Below, piece by piece: positions 63,737-64,000 of a stretch of DNA of 64,000 nucleotides; positions within the stretch are counted from its first letter, which is position 1, and every line of letters starts with the position of its first letter. The position numbers were made by a program, and so were the translations under genes. The DNA comes from Kaistia sp. 32K (lineage in GTDB: Bacteria > Pseudomonadota > Alphaproteobacteria > Rhizobiales > Kaistiaceae): assembly GCF_016629525.1 (NCBI RefSeq), contig NZ_AP024269.1, positions 620,001-684,000 on the forward strand, written 5' to 3'. The notes under the pieces were generated by a model. That model saw only the letters and a list, made by a program, of their open reading frames with translations. It was not told the DNA's origin and did no database searches.

Positions 63737-64000
63737 TCAGCGCACCTGGTTGCGCGCCGAGCGCGGGTTCAGGCTCTCCTCGAGCCGGTCGGCCAAAAGG
63801 TTGGCGGCGATCACCGCCAGCAGCACGCCGAGGCCGGGGAAGAGCGCCAGCCACCACTGTCCGGTCAGGGCATATTGCAGGCCGTCGGTGATCATCGCGC
63901 CCCATTCGGGCTCCGGGATCTGCGCGCCGAGGCCGATGAAGCCGAGGCCGGCCAGCGTCAGGATGGCATAGCCGAAGACGGAGGCGCATTGCACCAGCAT
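63737..64000 (-). CDS. Dipeptide-type ABC transporter permease, DppC/OppC type (partial)
   Basis: Only the last 87 residues are in the window; the 5' part lies beyond the right edge. 'LAGLGFIGLGAQIPEPEWGAMITDGLQYALTGQWWLALFPGLGVLLAVIAANLLADRLEESLNP' contains the C-type signature (key residues G-L-G...P...W-G-A-M...A-L-F-P-G...N-L-L-x-D-x-L). Any start codon visible inside the window would be internal to the real protein. Confidence 0.88.
   Translation of the reverse strand: MLVQCASVFGYAILTLAGLGFIGLGAQIPEPEWGAMITDGLQYALTGQWWLALFPGLGVLLAVIAANLLADRLEESLNPRSARNQVR

Overview
The window comes from a high-GC alphaproteobacterium, most likely a member of the Hyphomicrobiales. This rests on GC-rich codon use, GGAG-type ribosome sites, many periplasmic-binding-protein ABC importers, and scattered palindromic repeats of the CGTCATCCCGGG...GGATCCAT and CATCCTGAGGAGCC types. 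The genus is an inference and cannot be fixed from the sequence. No rRNA, tRNA, CRISPR array, transposase or integrase was seen.

Layout. 1-0.8 kb: 3' end of an adenine deaminase gene and a bidirectional terminator. 0.86-2.0 kb: six tandem minus-strand genes for 31-35 residue peptides with one conserved N-terminal half and a different short C-terminal tail in each, resembling RiPP precursors. 2.2-12.9 kb: sugar/polyol catabolism (FGGY kinase, zinc dehydrogenase, LacI regulator, Gfo/Idh oxidoreductase, TIM-barrel isomerase, DUF4432, SDR, CoA-transferase, enoyl-CoA hydratase), then a PAS-GGDEF protein. 14-19.5 kb: LacI regulator, SDR and a CUT2-type sugar ABC importer. 19.8-29.7 kb: minus-strand operon with a GntR/UTRA regulator, a CUT2 importer, an SMP-30 lactonase and a large GH94-like enzyme. 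29.9-35 kb: an SDR lacking its catalytic tyrosine, a single-chain 2-oxoacid dehydrogenase (E1 alpha + E1 beta + lipoyl) with a reduced E2-like partner, and a degenerate SDR. 35.7 kb: aldose epimerase. 36.6-38.5 kb: an AT-rich island carrying a Thoeris anti-phage pair (ThsB TIR, ThsA SIR2-SLOG). 38.9-45 kb: SDR plus another CUT2 importer with two paralogous binding proteins. 45-46.4 kb: a gene-free repeat cluster. 46.4-56.2 kb: FCD-GntR regulator, D-2-hydroxyacid dehydrogenase, Ldh-family oxidoreductase, BtpA/SgcQ protein, DeoR regulator and a CUT1 importer. 56.4-64 kb: aspartoacylase-like deacylase, MBL hydrolase, SDR, RidA, IclR regulator and a dipeptide-type ABC importer that runs off the right edge.

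How the parts work together. This is a dense accessory catabolic region: each importer sits with its own regulator and oxidoreductases. A near-identical AT-rich promoter/operator element at 28.83, 29.83, 34.07 and 45.08 kb suggests that the GntR/UTRA regulon spans the 19.8-29.7 kb importer, both unusual SDRs, possibly the E1/E2 genes, and the 39.7-45 kb importer. The features most worth follow-up are the peptide array, the Thoeris island, the E1-lipoyl/mini-E2 pair with its two atypical SDRs, and the shared regulatory element.
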